Assembly: GCA_032654645.1 (NCBI GenBank)
Contig: JAULAW010000010.1
Span: 1 to 64,000 of the forward strand
Direction: 5' to 3'
DNA from: CAITJF01 sp032654645
GTDB lineage: Bacteria; Pseudomonadota; Gammaproteobacteria; Burkholderiales; Gallionellaceae
DNA length: 64,000 bases
Made by a program: the position numbers and the translations under genes. Under the pieces are notes generated by a model. The model saw only the letters and a program-made list of their open reading frames with translations, was not told where the DNA came from and did not search any database. Below, one piece after another: positions 17,284-24,456 of this stretch (positions are counted from its first letter, which is position 1; each line of letters starts with the position of its first letter).

Positions 17284-17602
17284 CTTTGGTGGCGGTCAGC
17301 GCGCGCATTGCGCCGGTTTTGCCACGCTCGTTGCTCTGTCTGCACCATCAATCAATCCACTTCGAGTAAACCTTCAAACATCTGCATGTTGGTCTGGCTG
17401 CTTGGAAACCCACATCGGGTTCGCCCCTGCCATCAGGTTTATAGTCACATAAGTGTGGCGCGTCTGGTAGAAATTTTGCCCCCTCATTCCCAGTGCTCTC
17501 AAAGTCGGGTTCCAATATGCGCGGCGTAATGGCCTCGCTTCGTTGCAAACCTGTTACATGCGTTTGTAGTTTATGTGCCGCCTTTCGTCGCCTACAAGTC
17601 AT
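17284..17602 (-). pseudogene. Tyrosine integrase C-terminal remnant, copy 2
   Basis: The DNA of 17284-17560 aligns along its length with 8451-8720, with shared blocks such as CCACTTCGAGTAAACCTTC and CATTCCCAG. The encoded tail (ITPRILEPDFESTGNEGAKF, VYSKWID) is a frameshifted version of copy 1; the LGH box is broken by indels and a small insertion. The IS200 right end abuts it. Two copies of one integrase end suggest two related integration events at the tRNA-Pro site. Confidence 0.75.
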
Positions 17603-17899
17603 GGATGCGGCTGTGCCTATGAGGAGCAGGTCAGTTGGCCTATATATATATCTAGGCCTTTCGGCATATATACACTAAGGTTAAATAAGGAGTATATTGA
17701 AAAACAACCCGAATATAAAAATTGATGGCGGGGGTTCTTAATATATCGAGAAGTTCTTTAAAATTGGACGAAGACCACAATAAGCTGATCAAGCATTACC
17801 AAAAAAAGCAGCCGTCACCATGAACCAGCAATACCTGTAGCGGCCAGGCAACGATACCGTAAGAGCAAGTTCCGAAAAGTCGAATTCTCAGGGGGTGCG
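17603..17899. other. Gap between the integrase relic and the regulator
   Basis: AT-rich, no supported gene. GGCCTA (17637-17642) and TAGGCC (17653-17658) form a palindrome around TATATATATC. The regulator gene promoter must lie here but I could not fix clear -35/-10 boxes. The ribosome site CAGGGGGTGCG precedes the regulator ATG. Confidence 0.4.
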
Positions 17900-18868
17900 A
17901 TGGAACGTTATTCTCTAATTGGAAGCTCTGTAGTCTTCTCGAAAATGCTGATGCTGATCGAGAGGTTCTCAAGACTGCATGCGCCCGTTCTCATCGAGGG
18001 GGAAACAGGAACCGGCAAGGAACTGGCGGCGCGCGCGATGCATTATGGCGGGATTTTGCGCGACAAACCGTTTGTGCCGGTCAATTGCGGAGCATTCCCC
18101 GAAGGCCTGATCGAAAGCGAACTGTTCGGCCATATCAAGGGTACATTCACTGATGCGCGTGCCGACCTTCCCGGGCTTGTTGAGACGGCATCCGGTGGCA
18201 GCTTGTTTCTCGATGAAATAGATACGCTGACGCCCAAGGCCCAAGTGGCATTACTAAGGTTTCTTCAGGATGGCAGCTACCGTCCGATCGGTAGCCGTGT
18301 TGAGCGCAAGGTCGACGTCCGCATCCTGGCCGCCACCAATGCCAACCTGGATCAACTCGCCGAGTCCGGAAACTTTCGCTCGGATCTGCTGTATCGCTTG
18401 CGCATCCTCACGCTGAAGATGCCTCCACTGCGCGAGCGGGACCAGGATGCGCTCTTGCTGGCGCGCGCCTTTTTTGCAAGATGCAGGCAGGAAAACCAAT
18501 GCAGGGCGGGAGAGCTCGACGAATCGGCTTGCAGTTGGTTCAGCCGCTATCAATGGCCCGGAAATGTGCGGGAGTTGGAAGGGCTAGTATATCGGGAAGC
18601 GATGGTTTCCGACGATAAAACGTTGCGGCTTGATCCGCCGGGCTCGTTTTCCGGAGAGCGCCGCAATGCACTCGACAGACGCCTGATCCGATTTGACGGA
18701 ATCGCCTATTCGAAAGCAAAATCGATGGCGCTCGAACAGTTTGATCGCCATTACCTGGCGGATATTATGGAACAAGCCAAAGGTAACGTCACATGTGCAG
18801 CCCGTATCGCGGGCAAGGAAAGACGGGCACTTGGCAAACTTCTCAAAAAGCACGGCTTGTCGGGCTGA
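17900..18868 (+). CDS. Sigma-54-dependent enhancer-binding regulator, AAA+ and Fis-type HTH, no sensor domain
   Basis: 322 residues. The AAA+ domain starts at the N-terminus: Walker A GETGTGKE (34-41), the sigma-54 contact loop GTFTDA (81-86; consensus GAFTGA), Walker B SLFLDEID (101-108), sensor I AATNANLD, arginine finger region FRSDLLYRL, WPGNVREL. The C-terminal 40 residues (DIMEQAKGNVTCAARIAGKE) are a Fis-like helix-turn-helix. There is no receiver, GAF or PAS domain, so activity would be set by a partner protein or by amount, as in PspF. The loop keeps the essential Phe and Thr but differs at two positions. A sigma-54 promoter lies 190 bases downstream, before the eCIS operon. Confidence 0.93.
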   Translation: MERYSLIGSSVVFSKMLMLIERFSRLHAPVLIEGETGTGKELAARAMHYGGILRDKPFVPVNCGAFPEGLIESELFGHIKGTFTDARADLPGLVETASGGSLFLDEIDTLTPKAQVALLRFLQDGSYRPIGSRVERKVDVRILAATNANLDQLAESGNFRSDLLYRLRILTLKMPPLRERDQDALLLARAFFARCRQENQCRAGELDESACSWFSRYQWPGNVRELEGLVYREAMVSDDKTLRLDPPGSFSGERRNALDRRLIRFDGIAYSKAKSMALEQFDRHYLADIMEQAKGNVTCAARIAGKERRALGKLLKKHGLSG

Positions 18869-18872
18869 GACA

Positions 18873-18910
18873 TGGGTTGATTTCGACCCACCCCGGATAT
18901 TTTTGACCCA
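18873..18910 (+). promoter_or_regulatory. Candidate enhancer site for the regulator
   Basis: TGGGT-N8-ACCCA (18873-18890) is a dyad, followed by another half site GACCCA at 18905-18910; TTTxGACCCACCC occurs twice. They lie 150-185 bases upstream of the sigma-54 promoter, normal enhancer distance. A role as a terminator for the regulator gene is less likely because the stem is short. Confidence 0.4.
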
Positions 18911-19030
18911 CCCTTCGTAACCCTCTGAAGCAAAACAATTAGCGGATGGATTTCCGCTGTCACAAGGCCGGTGCGCATGTCAGCCGCTGACCCAATCTTA
19001 TCGCTCATACCCATTGCAACCATTGATTTC

Positions 19031-19050
19031 GCTGGCATTTTTAAGCCAGC
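19031..19050 (+). other. Hairpin just upstream of the sigma-54 promoter
   Basis: GCTGGC and GCCAGC pair around ATTTTTAA. It ends 6 bases before the -24 box. It could be a terminator for leftward or rightward transcripts, or a protein site. Confidence 0.35.
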
Positions 19051-19055
19051 ATCGT

Positions 19056-19071
19056 TGGCGCACAACTTGCA
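19056..19071 (+). promoter_or_regulatory. Sigma-54 (-24/-12) promoter of the eCIS operon
   Basis: TGGCGCACAACTTGCA has GG at 19057-19058 and GC at 19069-19070 with exactly 10 bases between, matching TGGCAC-N5-TTGCA at all but one core position. It lies just behind a sigma-54 activator gene and directly in front of the long co-directional eCIS run. Predicted start is near 19081-19082, practically at the ATG of the first small gene. Confidence 0.8.
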
Positions 19072-19082
19072 ACGCGCTATTC

Positions 19083-19370
19083 ATGAATGGCAAGAGGAAC
19101 AAATCGCCGACTGCGCTAGATTCTGAGAAGGGCTCTCGGGCCGATCCCCGGCGCGAGATCATCGAGTATATGCGCGCGCACCCAGAGGCGGTCGATACGG
19201 TCGACGGAATCTTGGATTGGTGGATACCTATGCAGCGCTACGTGAATGCAAAGCATGAGATACAGCAGGCGCTGCTCGATCTTAAGCAGCAGGGGCTGAT
19301 CGAAGAAATCGTGCTGGGCAATGGTAACCGGCTTTACCGGTTGACCGGTGGAAAGTGCAAGCTGTCGTGA
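19083..19370 (+). CDS. Small protein with winged-helix-like character, first gene of the eCIS run
   Basis: 95 residues from ATG 19083. The core DPRREIIEYMRAHPEAVDTV, DGILDWWIP and HEIQQALLDLKQQGLIEEIV followed by NGNRLYRL reads as three helices and a beta wing, like a winged-helix DNA-binding or protein-binding domain. I have seen similar short proteins near sigma-54-controlled eCIS loci, but this is recollection. The sigma-54 transcript start would fall at its ATG, so either the message is leaderless here or a later start (ATG 19170) is used. It may be a co-regulator. Confidence 0.6.
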   Translation: MNGKRNKSPTALDSEKGSRADPRREIIEYMRAHPEAVDTVDGILDWWIPMQRYVNAKHEIQQALLDLKQQGLIEEIVLGNGNRLYRLTGGKCKLS

Positions 19371-19463
19371 TTAATTGCACAGTTATCGGTTGCGAAGATA
19401 TCCTCGGTCTCCGTCCAAAAGCTCAGAACAAGAATAATAAATGAAGATAATAAACTCAATCAC

Positions 19464-20063
19464 ATGGCTACATTTGACGCAATCTACGGCTTAAGTAATG
19501 CAATCAAACACCTCATCGAGGAAAGCTATCCGAGTGAGTGGGGGACGCTGACTGTTTCAGTAGTGCAGCCGACGGCGATAAGCGGTGGCATCGAAAATAA
19601 TAAAGAGGGTTTTACAGTCAGCCTGTATCGCGTATCGGTTAGCGGAACGCAACGCTCACAAACTCCCCGGCGGGATGAGAGAAATGGGAAGCTGTACCGC
19701 CCATCGCGTCTGGTGGATCTGCACTACCTGATAACACCCTGGGCAACGTCAACAGATAAACAACATCAAATGCTGGGATGGCTGATCACTTTGATCGGGG
19801 ATCAAGGAACGATATTGAGTGCGCAACTGAACCATAAACTTGCCGACCCCAACACATTTGGTCTGCTGGAAAGCGTGCAATTGGGCTTCGAATTGATGCC
19901 GCTGACCGAGCACTTCAACCTGTGGGACAAGTTGCGGAATAATTTTCCGGCATCGGTAACCTGCGTCGCACACATGGTGGCACTGGATTCTATGCTACCG
20001 ATTGATGAGGGCGCGGCAGTACGTACACGCAAAAATGCTGCCTATCAAGCGGAGGAAGCCTGA
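19464..20063 (+). CDS. eCIS cap/tail-terminator protein, DUF4255 (Pvc16/Afp16-like)
   Basis: 199 residues. DUF4255 hallmarks are LHYLITPWATSTDKQHQMLG and LGFELMPLTEHFNLWDKL, plus the early VSLYRVSVSGTQR. In the antifeeding prophage and Photorhabdus virulence cassettes this family caps the distal end of tube and sheath and sets the tail end. It ends in TGATG, overlapping the start of the next gene by one base, so the two are translationally coupled. Confidence 0.88.
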   Translation: MATFDAIYGLSNAIKHLIEESYPSEWGTLTVSVVQPTAISGGIENNKEGFTVSLYRVSVSGTQRSQTPRRDERNGKLYRPSRLVDLHYLITPWATSTDKQHQMLGWLITLIGDQGTILSAQLNHKLADPNTFGLLESVQLGFELMPLTEHFNLWDKLRNNFPASVTCVAHMVALDSMLPIDEGAAVRTRKNAAYQAEEA

Positions 20064-20944
20064 TGACTGCCTTGGCAAAAATATCTGTTGACCCGTATGT
20101 GGTAACGCGCACAGCGATTGGAGCACTGCGCTTCGTTGATGCGGGTACGGGTCTAACCGTCACCGACGGGTTGTCGGTAATTGCGCGCGTTCGAGGCAAG
20201 GCTATATCAGCGATCCCTTCACACCGTGGCGTTTATCTATTTCATCAACTGCCCGGCTTGAATGAGGTGTCTTATTGGGACGGAGTAACAAAAATCGCAC
20301 TTACACCATATGAATTCAATATCGAAGTTCGCGATTCATCGCGACGTTACTTCCCGACTACATTTAAAACCAGTTTCCCTGATTGGCCTGAAGCGACTCC
20401 CATTTGTCCTGAAGTAACCACGCTGGGCATGAAGGTGCCGCTCTATTCGGCACCATGGCGATCACAACGTGGCGATTTCGCACTTATTCGGGGAACGCTA
20501 TTGGTTAAGCCCGGTAACCGGCCGGCAGCATGGGCATTACTGCGCGTATTCCGTGAGGCAGAACCACCAGCGACCGCCACGCTCATGGTCGAAGGAGTTG
20601 CTGGGCCGGATGGTGAATTCATGCTCATGTTTCCGTGGCCCAATGAGTATCTGCAGTCATTGATCGGGCCGAAAGGTCCTCGCTGGACCTTTAGCATAAA
20701 AGCGAAGTATGACTTGCCGGATCCTCATATTCCACAAGACGAATTGCCTGACGGTGAAAATATGCTACCGGAGCTTTGTTCGATACTTAAACAGAAACCA
20801 GCGAAATTGCTGGCAGAGTTCAATTCGAGCGCGGAACTGCCGGTACAAGAAATGATTCCTGGTCAGACCTTGTTCCTGAAAACTTCAAAAATCCCGCCCC
20901 CGTTAATGCCTGAACAAAATATCTTGTACCTCGAGACAACCTGA
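20063..20944 (+). CDS. eCIS-associated protein of unknown function
   Basis: 293 residues, no signal peptide. The first 110 residues look beta-rich (GVYLFHQLPGLNEVSYWDG, YEFNIEVRDSSRRYFP), and residues of about 135-230 (GDFALIRGTLLVKPGNRPAA, VEGVAGPDGEFMLMFPWP) resemble a carboxypeptidase-regulatory or transthyretin-like beta sandwich, where an inserted 'gxP... d..G.f' pattern is typical. It sits between the cap and the sheath and overlaps the cap gene, so it is likely a structural or assembly part. No experimentally characterised relative known to me. Confidence 0.75.
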   Translation: MTALAKISVDPYVVTRTAIGALRFVDAGTGLTVTDGLSVIARVRGKAISAIPSHRGVYLFHQLPGLNEVSYWDGVTKIALTPYEFNIEVRDSSRRYFPTTFKTSFPDWPEATPICPEVTTLGMKVPLYSAPWRSQRGDFALIRGTLLVKPGNRPAAWALLRVFREAEPPATATLMVEGVAGPDGEFMLMFPWPNEYLQSLIGPKGPRWTFSIKAKYDLPDPHIPQDELPDGENMLPELCSILKQKPAKLLAEFNSSAELPVQEMIPGQTLFLKTSKIPPPLMPEQNILYLETT

Positions 20945-20966
20945 TATCCCATAAAAGGAGATTGAC

Positions 20967-23936
20967 ATGCCTGAATACCTCGCCCCCGGAGTCTTTGTGG
21001 AAGAAGTGTCGTACCGCTCCAAATCCATCGAAGGTGTCAGCACCACCACCACCGGATTTGTCGGGCCTACCCGTTACGGCCCGGTTGAAATAGAACCCGA
21101 GGTGATCACCAATGTCACTGAATTCGAGCGTGTCTACGGCAAAGGTGAACAGCTCAACTTTAGCGATACCGGGCAATTGCACAACTACCTCTGGCATGGG
21201 GTGCGATCCTTTTTCGAAGAGGGGGGCAAGCGTTTGTATGTGGCACGTACGTTCTTGCCTGTCGTCAGTACAGGTGAAAACGGATATAAGACACCGCCCG
21301 ATCAACTAAAGGACGATCATGCTATCCCGGCGAATGGACTTTATGTGACCGACGGCCATGCACGTTGCTGGCTTACGCCGCAAACGGCTGCGATGTCGAA
21401 CGTGCTACGTGCTATAGATGGCTTGGGTGGTGCGTTGCGTGTTGCGAATGGGCTGATGGGTGCCGTCATTGAGGAGAAGGATGCGTCGTTGCCACTCCAA
21501 CTTGGTGCGATACCCGATACGGCGGCGGATGCGAAAGTCGCTAAAACAGCCAAGGAGTTGGAATCTGCATTGGATGACTCATGTTCCGTGCAACTTGATG
21601 CGGTCGAGGCTGCAATTATTACATTGAAAAAAGTGTACGCCGCTCCGAGTACCAGCGATCTTAAAAGTAAGCTGGATAATGTAATTCCCTTGGCTAAAAA
21701 AACAGCGACAGCGACATTCATACAGGTTGATGAAATTGCAGCACTCACTGCAACTAGTGGCTCCTCGAAAACAACAGCAACGGATGCCTTTGATCTTTTA
21801 GCTGACTTAAAGTCAGCAGCCGATCAAGTGGTGACAGACGAGGGAGTAAACACAACAGATATAGCCAAGCTCGCAGATGCTATCAGCAAGAGTTGCGAGG
21901 ACCTTGCTGCTGGAGTGATTGAAGGAGACGCGCATATGAATCTGAGTGCTGCAAAAACAGCAGCAGAGCAAGTCGTAACAGATGTGGTTGCGGCTGCGGT
22001 GCCTCCTGCAGGTGCGACTGAAATAGATACTGCCAAGAAGTCTGCAGTGGGTCTAGTCGCAAAATCGGAGAAAGCTGCAAGTGCATGCAATGCTCTGGTT
22101 GAGCTTGCGCTGCATATATTGAATCAGGCTTACGTAGTGGGAAAGAAGGACGACCAAGCGAGTGGTAAATTCCCTTTGCAACATATTGTCGATCTCGTAG
22201 ATATGGTGAAAGGACTTGCAAGCAAAGCTGCTGACGCGCTAAAGGATGCACAACGCGGGGCATACTTGCGCGCATGGTTCGTCGAGCAAGCGGCTGAAGC
22301 AGTGAAAACATTGGTTGTTGAATTTGACAAGCTGACTGTCTCAGGCACGAGTACAAGTGCAGCACTGGCCGGCCATGTTCCACACAGTACGCCTGATGAG
22401 CGCAAGGGTGCGGTTTTGCTGCGAGCCCGTTTTCCGGGAGCTGCGGGAAATATTTCCATACGCTTCAATCTCAAGCTTGGCCAGAATGGTTTGGTGCCCG
22501 ATTCCCAAAATGCAGCAAGAAGTTCGGTGTCAGGCCTTACGCCGGGTGATGTTGTGTGGATTGGTACGAAGAGTAATGCTACAGGAAAGTTGTATCTGGC
22601 TTACCCCAAGCAAGATGGTTCAGACTGGTATTTCGCCACCGACAATAAACCCACCAATTCTAAATTCTGGCTCAATCAACCACCCGATTCAAGTTCGACA
22701 AAATTGCAGTCCGACCTGCATGAAGTGCGTACCGTAACAGCGGCTGTTGATGTCATTTGGCAGAATGGCTCTGCACAGACTTGGGGTGGATTAGCACTTC
22801 AACCTGACCACAGGCGAGCAGGCAGTGCCGACTCGATCATGGCAAAATTCACGGTGACGCCTGCCAGTGGGACAGATGCGCGCTCTTTGCCATTCTCGAT
22901 TTTGGTCGATGAAGGCGTGAGTTTTGCAGGAGGGGTTTACAAAGCGATTTTTGCACGCAGCCAAGACGACGATATCAAACTTGGAGCGTGGCCTCTATCA
23001 GTGACTTACCAACTCACGGGCGGCAACGACGGCCAGCGTCCCGGTGCAGCCGAATATACTGGAAGCGGGGAAGGTCCTGATGCACCCAAGACCGGGCTCA
23101 AGGCCTTCGAAGACGTGGAAGACATTTCCATCGTCGCGGCCCCCGGAGCGATGTTCGGTTATATGAACAACTACACGAGCGATGCGCAGCAGATCGTGAG
23201 TTCGCTGATCAGCCACGCCGAGAACATGAAATACCGGATCGCGGTGCTGGAAAGCGGCGACGGCCAGAGCATCGCCGACGTGCGCGCGATGCGCGCGCGC
23301 TACGATTCCAAGCATGCTGCGCTCTATTACCCCTGGGTGCGCGTGCTGGACCCGATCACCCGCGATGAGATACACCTTCCTCCCAGCGGATTCGTTGCAG
23401 GCATCTACGCACGCAACGATATTGACCGTGCGGTCTACAAGGCACCCGCCAACGAAGTAGTGCGCGGCGCCATCGGGTTTCAGACTTTGCTCAACAAAGC
23501 CCAGCAGGAAGTGCTGAACCCAGAGGGAATCAACTGCTTCCGCTTCTTTGAAGGCCGCGGATTCCGGCTGTGGGGTGCGCGCACCATCAGCTCCGACCCG
23601 GAATGGAAATACGTCAACGTCCGGCGATACTTCGCCTATCTGGAGCGCTCCATCGACCGCGGCACCCAATGGGCGGTGTTCGAGCCGAACGGTGAAGCGC
23701 TTTGGGCCAACGTGCGCGAGACCATTTCGGACTTCCTTTACAACGAGTGGAAGAACGGTGCGCTACTCGGCAGTGATCCCAAGAGTGCGTATTTCGTTCG
23801 CTGTGATCGCAGCACCATGACCCAGAACGACCTGGACAATGGCCGCCTCATCTGCAAGATCGGCGTTGCAGCATTGAAGCCGGCAGAGTTCGTGATTTTC
23901 CAGATCGGACAGTGGACTTCCGATCGCAAGGCCTAA
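20967..23936 (+). CDS. Contractile tail sheath protein 1, with large helical insertion
   Basis: 989 residues behind AAAAGGAG. Residues 1-100 are the sheath N-terminus (YLAPGVFVEEVSYRSKSIEG, TTGFVGPTRYGP, VRSFFEEGGKRLYVART). Residues of about 700-989 are the sheath core and C-terminal arm (APGAMFGYMNN, HLPPSGFVAGIYARNDIDRA, FRLWGARTISSDPEWKYVNV, RYFAYLERSIDRGTQWAVFE). Between about 135 and 468 lies an Ala/Lys/Asp-rich, helix-forming region with no sheath homology that I can see, followed by a beta-rich domain. Usual eCIS sheaths are 350-500 residues, so this one is about twice the size. It forms the contracting outer tube. Confidence 0.93.
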   Translation: MPEYLAPGVFVEEVSYRSKSIEGVSTTTTGFVGPTRYGPVEIEPEVITNVTEFERVYGKGEQLNFSDTGQLHNYLWHGVRSFFEEGGKRLYVARTFLPVVSTGENGYKTPPDQLKDDHAIPANGLYVTDGHARCWLTPQTAAMSNVLRAIDGLGGALRVANGLMGAVIEEKDASLPLQLGAIPDTAADAKVAKTAKELESALDDSCSVQLDAVEAAIITLKKVYAAPSTSDLKSKLDNVIPLAKKTATATFIQVDEIAALTATSGSSKTTATDAFDLLADLKSAADQVVTDEGVNTTDIAKLADAISKSCEDLAAGVIEGDAHMNLSAAKTAAEQVVTDVVAAAVPPAGATEIDTAKKSAVGLVAKSEKAASACNALVELALHILNQAYVVGKKDDQASGKFPLQHIVDLVDMVKGLASKAADALKDAQRGAYLRAWFVEQAAEAVKTLVVEFDKLTVSGTSTSAALAGHVPHSTPDERKGAVLLRARFPGAAGNISIRFNLKLGQNGLVPDSQNAARSSVSGLTPGDVVWIGTKSNATGKLYLAYPKQDGSDWYFATDNKPTNSKFWLNQPPDSSSTKLQSDLHEVRTVTAAVDVIWQNGSAQTWGGLALQPDHRRAGSADSIMAKFTVTPASGTDARSLPFSILVDEGVSFAGGVYKAIFARSQDDDIKLGAWPLSVTYQLTGGNDGQRPGAAEYTGSGEGPDAPKTGLKAFEDVEDISIVAAPGAMFGYMNNYTSDAQQIVSSLISHAENMKYRIAVLESGDGQSIADVRAMRARYDSKHAALYYPWVRVLDPITRDEIHLPPSGFVAGIYARNDIDRAVYKAPANEVVRGAIGFQTLLNKAQQEVLNPEGINCFRFFEGRGFRLWGARTISSDPEWKYVNVRRYFAYLERSIDRGTQWAVFEPNGEALWANVRETISDFLYNEWKNGALLGSDPKSAYFVRCDRSTMTQNDLDNGRLICKIGVAALKPAEFVIFQIGQWTSDRKA

Positions 23937-23954
23937 CCCAAACAGGAGATCGAC

Positions 23955-24401
23955 ATGCCAACACTACGCGAAGACCGGCCATACATGCAGTTCAACTTCA
24001 GGGTTGAAATCGACGGAAAAGAGGGCGGGTTCCAAGAAGTCAGCGGAATCGGGACGGAAGTGGCCGTGAGTGAATACCGTCACGGCAATGACAAAGAAAA
24101 CAATGTGCGCAAAATGAATGGATTGAACAAGGCTGCGGACATCACCCTGAAACGCGGAGCGATCGGATCAAAGGTGCTGTTCGATCTGCTTGATGAGGTG
24201 CGTACCGGAAAAAGCGGCAACGGCAAGTCCGTAACGATCGCGCTCATGGATGAGGATCGCAGCAATGCCACGCCGGTTATGACATGGAAGCTCAAAAATG
24301 CGCGGGCCACCAAAGTGACGTACGGCCCTCTCAACGCTAAAGGCGGCGACGTTGCAATGGAAGAACTGGTACTCGCTTATGAGCGTCTCGAACTCGAATA
24401 A
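23955..24401 (+). CDS. Tail tube protein 1 (gp19/Hcp-like)
   Basis: 148 residues, the normal size for Afp1/Afp5-type inner tube proteins. FNFRVEIDGKEGGFQEVSGI, TLKRGAIGSKVLFDLLDEV and MEELVLAYERLELE are characteristic. Rings of this protein stack inside the sheath and carry or surround the payload. Eighteen bases after sheath 1 with CAGGAG ahead of the ATG. Confidence 0.93.
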   Translation: MPTLREDRPYMQFNFRVEIDGKEGGFQEVSGIGTEVAVSEYRHGNDKENNVRKMNGLNKAADITLKRGAIGSKVLFDLLDEVRTGKSGNGKSVTIALMDEDRSNATPVMTWKLKNARATKVTYGPLNAKGGDVAMEELVLAYERLELE

Positions 24402-24456
24402 TTCCACAAATGAACTTTAACGTGTAACCCATCTTTGAGTCAGCGAGGCGAATGCC

